Part shown: piece after piece, positions 62,397 through 64,000 of the stretch
Layout: each line of letters starts with the position of its first letter
Position numbering within the stretch: position 1 is the first letter of the stretch
Source: Gemmatimonadales bacterium
GTDB taxonomy: Bacteria > Gemmatimonadota > Gemmatimonadetes > Gemmatimonadales > GWC2-71-9
Assembly: GCA_041390145.1 (NCBI GenBank)
Contig: JAWKQM010000003.1
Location: forward strand, 124,001 to 188,000
Direction: 5' to 3'
DNA: 64,000 bases
The notes under the pieces: generated by a model
Seen by the model: the letters and a program-made list of their open reading frames with translations, nothing else
What the model was told of the DNA's origin: nothing
Databases searched by the model: none
Program-made: the position numbers and the translations under genes

Positions 62397-62867
62397 ATGC
62401 TCAAGATTGCCATCCGGGACCTGACCCGGGGTCCCGCGGAGACGGCTGGGGAGCTTTCCCCGGCGGACCCGATCTTTGCGGGGCTCGACCTGCCGTTGGA
62501 TGGCCCCGTGTCGGTGACGGGCCAGCTGCAGGCGACCGAAGGCGACGATTTCCTCTGGCGCGGTGTCATTCGGGCCAGGGCGGTCCTGGCCTGTCGGCGG
62601 TGTCTCGCCGAGGTGCCGGTGCGCCTCAACCGGGATGTCGATGTATTGTTGACCAGCGATCCCGAAGCGGCCGACGACCCGAGCGTCTATCCGTTGCCCC
62701 CGTTGGCGGTGCAGGTTGACCTGACGGGCGTGATCCGGGAGGAACTGGTGCTGGATGTTCCGGCGTTCGTGCTCTGCCGGGAAGATTGTGCCGGGCTCTG
62801 CCCGACGTGTGGTGCCGATTTGAACGCGGGTCCGTGCGCATGCGTGCGGTCCGCCGAACCAACCTGA
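62397..62867 (+). CDS. yceD: YceD (DUF177) family protein
   Basis: YceD proteins are tied to 23S rRNA and ribosome processing and are almost always next to rpmF. The 156-residue protein has the paired Cys in ACRRCLAEV, an acidic middle, and the C-terminal knuckle CREDCAGLCPTCGADLNAGPC, probably zinc-binding. ATG 62397 fits the promoter; a GTG two codons earlier is open too. rpmF follows after 7 bases. Confidence 0.9.
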   Translation: MLKIAIRDLTRGPAETAGELSPADPIFAGLDLPLDGPVSVTGQLQATEGDDFLWRGVIRARAVLACRRCLAEVPVRLNRDVDVLLTSDPEAADDPSVYPLPPLAVQVDLTGVIREELVLDVPAFVLCREDCAGLCPTCGADLNAGPCACVRSAEPT

Positions 62868-62874
62868 GGAAACC

Positions 62875-63057
62875 ATGGCAGTCCCGAAGAGAAAACTCTC
62901 GAAGTCCCGCAAGCGTCTCCGCCGCGGCCATCACGTCGCGGCCAGCGTCAAGACGCAGGCCTGTCCGCGCTGCGGCGATCCCAAGCTCTCCCATCGCGTG
63001 TGTCCGAGCTGCGGGTACTATCGCGGGAAGAAAGTCGCTGAGGTCAAGGGCGACTGA
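62875..63057 (+). CDS. rpmF: Ribosomal protein bL32
   Basis: bL32 is a small protein of the large ribosomal subunit. The 60-residue protein has MAVPKRKLSKSRKRLRRGHH and two CxxC pairs (CPRCGDPKLSHRVCPSCG), the zinc-binding C+ form, followed by YYRGKKV. A paralogue lacking Cys, if any, is elsewhere. Confidence 0.97.
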   Translation: MAVPKRKLSKSRKRLRRGHHVAASVKTQACPRCGDPKLSHRVCPSCGYYRGKKVAEVKGD

Positions 63058-63059
63058 GC

Positions 63060-64000
63060 ATGATCCGCGTGGCGCTCGACGCGATGGGCGGAGATCACGC
63101 CCCGCAGCCCGAGATTGAGGGCGCACTCGCCGCGCTCGCGACTCTGCCCGGCGTGATCGTGCAGCTGGTGGGACAGGTCGACGTCATCGAGGCGGAACTC
63201 GCCCGGCATCCCGGCATTGACCGGAGCCGGATCGAGGTCGTCCCGGCGGCGGAGGTCATCGGCATGGCCGAGAAGCCCCTGGCCGCCGTGCGCAAGAAGC
63301 CGAACTCCAGCGTCGTGGTCGGTCTCGGGCTCCAGAAGGCCAAGCAGTCCGACGCGTTCGTCTCGGCGGGGAACACCGGGGCCATTCTCGCGGCCTCCAC
63401 GGTGCTGCTCGGCATCCACACCGGCGTCGAACGGGCCACCGTTGCCACGCCGTTTCCGACGGCCGACCTCCCGGTCATCGTCCTCGACGGGGGCGCCAAC
63501 GTCGATTGCTCCGCCAAGGAGCTTGTCGGGTTCGCCCGGCTCGGCTCGGTGTACGCCCGCGACGTCCTCGGACGTGAACGCCCGCTCGTCGGTCTCCTGA
63601 ACATCGGCGAAGAGGACGAGAAGGGGAACGCGGCCTCCCGGGCCGCGCACGAGCTCCTCAAGCAGACCTCCGGAATCAACTACATCGGGAATATCGAGGG
63701 CCGGGATATCCTGGCCGGGCACTCGAAGCACGGGCATGTCGACGTGGTCGTGACCGACGGATTCGTCGGCAACATCGTGCTCAAGTTCTACGAATCCGTC
63801 GCGCGGATGATCGTGCGGCTCGTCAAGCGCACCGCCCCCGACATCCTGGAGCGCAGCGATGTCCAGGAGGTGTTCCGGGTGCTCGACTACTCCGAGTACG
63901 GCGGCGCGCCGCTCCTCGGCGTCAACGGCGTGTCCATCATCTGCCACGGTTCCTCCGGCAGCAACGCCATCAAGAACGCCATCCGCGTCGCCGCCCAGAT
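63060..64000 (+). CDS. plsX: Phosphate acyltransferase PlsX, 3' end beyond window
   Basis: PlsX makes acyl-phosphate from acyl-ACP for membrane phospholipid synthesis. The visible 313 residues begin IRVALDAMGGDHAPQPEIEG and include KPNSSVVVGLGL, FVSAGNTGAILAAS, VIVLDGGANVDCSAKELV, NIGEEDEKGNAASR, and DVVVTDGFVGNIVLKFYE with SEYGGAPLLGVNG and CHGSSGSNAIKNAI at the edge. The ATG lies three bases after rpmF; this rpmF-plsX pair usually leads into fabH and fabD. The gene is cut near its C-terminus. Confidence 0.96.
   Translation, partial: MIRVALDAMGGDHAPQPEIEGALAALATLPGVIVQLVGQVDVIEAELARHPGIDRSRIEVVPAAEVIGMAEKPLAAVRKKPNSSVVVGLGLQKAKQSDAFVSAGNTGAILAASTVLLGIHTGVERATVATPFPTADLPVIVLDGGANVDCSAKELVGFARLGSVYARDVLGRERPLVGLLNIGEEDEKGNAASRAAHELLKQTSGINYIGNIEGRDILAGHSKHGHVDVVVTDGFVGNIVLKFYESVARMIVRLVKRTAPDILERSDVQEVFRVLDYSEYGGAPLLGVNGVSIICHGSSGSNAIKNAIRVAAQ

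Overview
The window is a gene-dense, high-GC stretch of bacterial chromosome with no gene-free gap longer than about 150 bases. It looks like a member of the Gemmatimonadota. That is inference from the high GC content, secreted proteins whose signal peptides end in ...AQ, the gene order yicC-gmk-rpoZ-coaBC-udg-dnaB-radA, a Bacteroidetes-like sdhCAB set with one large cytochrome b subunit, and a complete 14-gene nuo operon. I saw no rRNA, tRNA, CRISPR array, insertion sequence or prophage.

Layout. 1-6777 (minus strand) is a compact cyanophycin locus: iadA, cphB, cphA, a second Mur-ligase-type protein that resembles CphA without its ATP-grasp domain, and the start of an amidase. 6848-10778 holds an acetyltransferase, leucyl aminopeptidase and a frameshifted outer-membrane receptor-like gene. 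10884-20647 is a housekeeping run: yicC, gmk, rpoZ, coaBC, uracil-DNA glycosylase, dnaB, radA, ispD, tsaC/sua5, an arginine-phosphatase-like PTP, aroE and comF. 20710-26803 holds gap, pgk, a secreted serine hydrolase, tpiA, secG and carA. 26899-29712 has an HU/IHF-like protein, moaD-moaE-moaA and trmL. 29803-37073 has mdh-sdhCAB followed by an outer-membrane barrel and a beta-propeller lipoprotein. 37148-41906 has divergent secreted M1 and M28 metallopeptidases and dcd. 42056-55986 is nuoABCDEFGHIJKLMN. 56021-59808 has a phosphohexomutase and a divergent UPF0182 membrane protein. 59875-64000 has sucCD, ndk and the yceD-rpmF-plsX operon, cut by the window end.

How the genes work together. The cyanophycin genes would make a nitrogen-rich Asp/Arg reserve and break it down to amino acids. 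Glycolysis (gap, pgk, tpiA), TCA steps (sucCD, mdh, sdhCAB) and complex I together indicate a respiring heterotroph with a quinone pool. Many genes are coupled through ATGA, GTGA or TGATG start/stop overlaps, so most are probably read in long operons. Several promoters can be read directly. They share a TTGnnn -35, a 16-18 base spacer and a -10 close to TAnCTT.

Most novel candidates: the second CphA-like Mur ligase in the cyanophycin locus; the IadA with Glu in place of the metal-bridging Lys; a perfect TTGAC-N4-GTCAA palindrome on a probably leaderless yceD-rpmF-plsX promoter; a probable CTG start nested in a CTGA overlap; a CoaBC lacking the usual decarboxylase flap Cys; and a very divergent UPF0182 protein.
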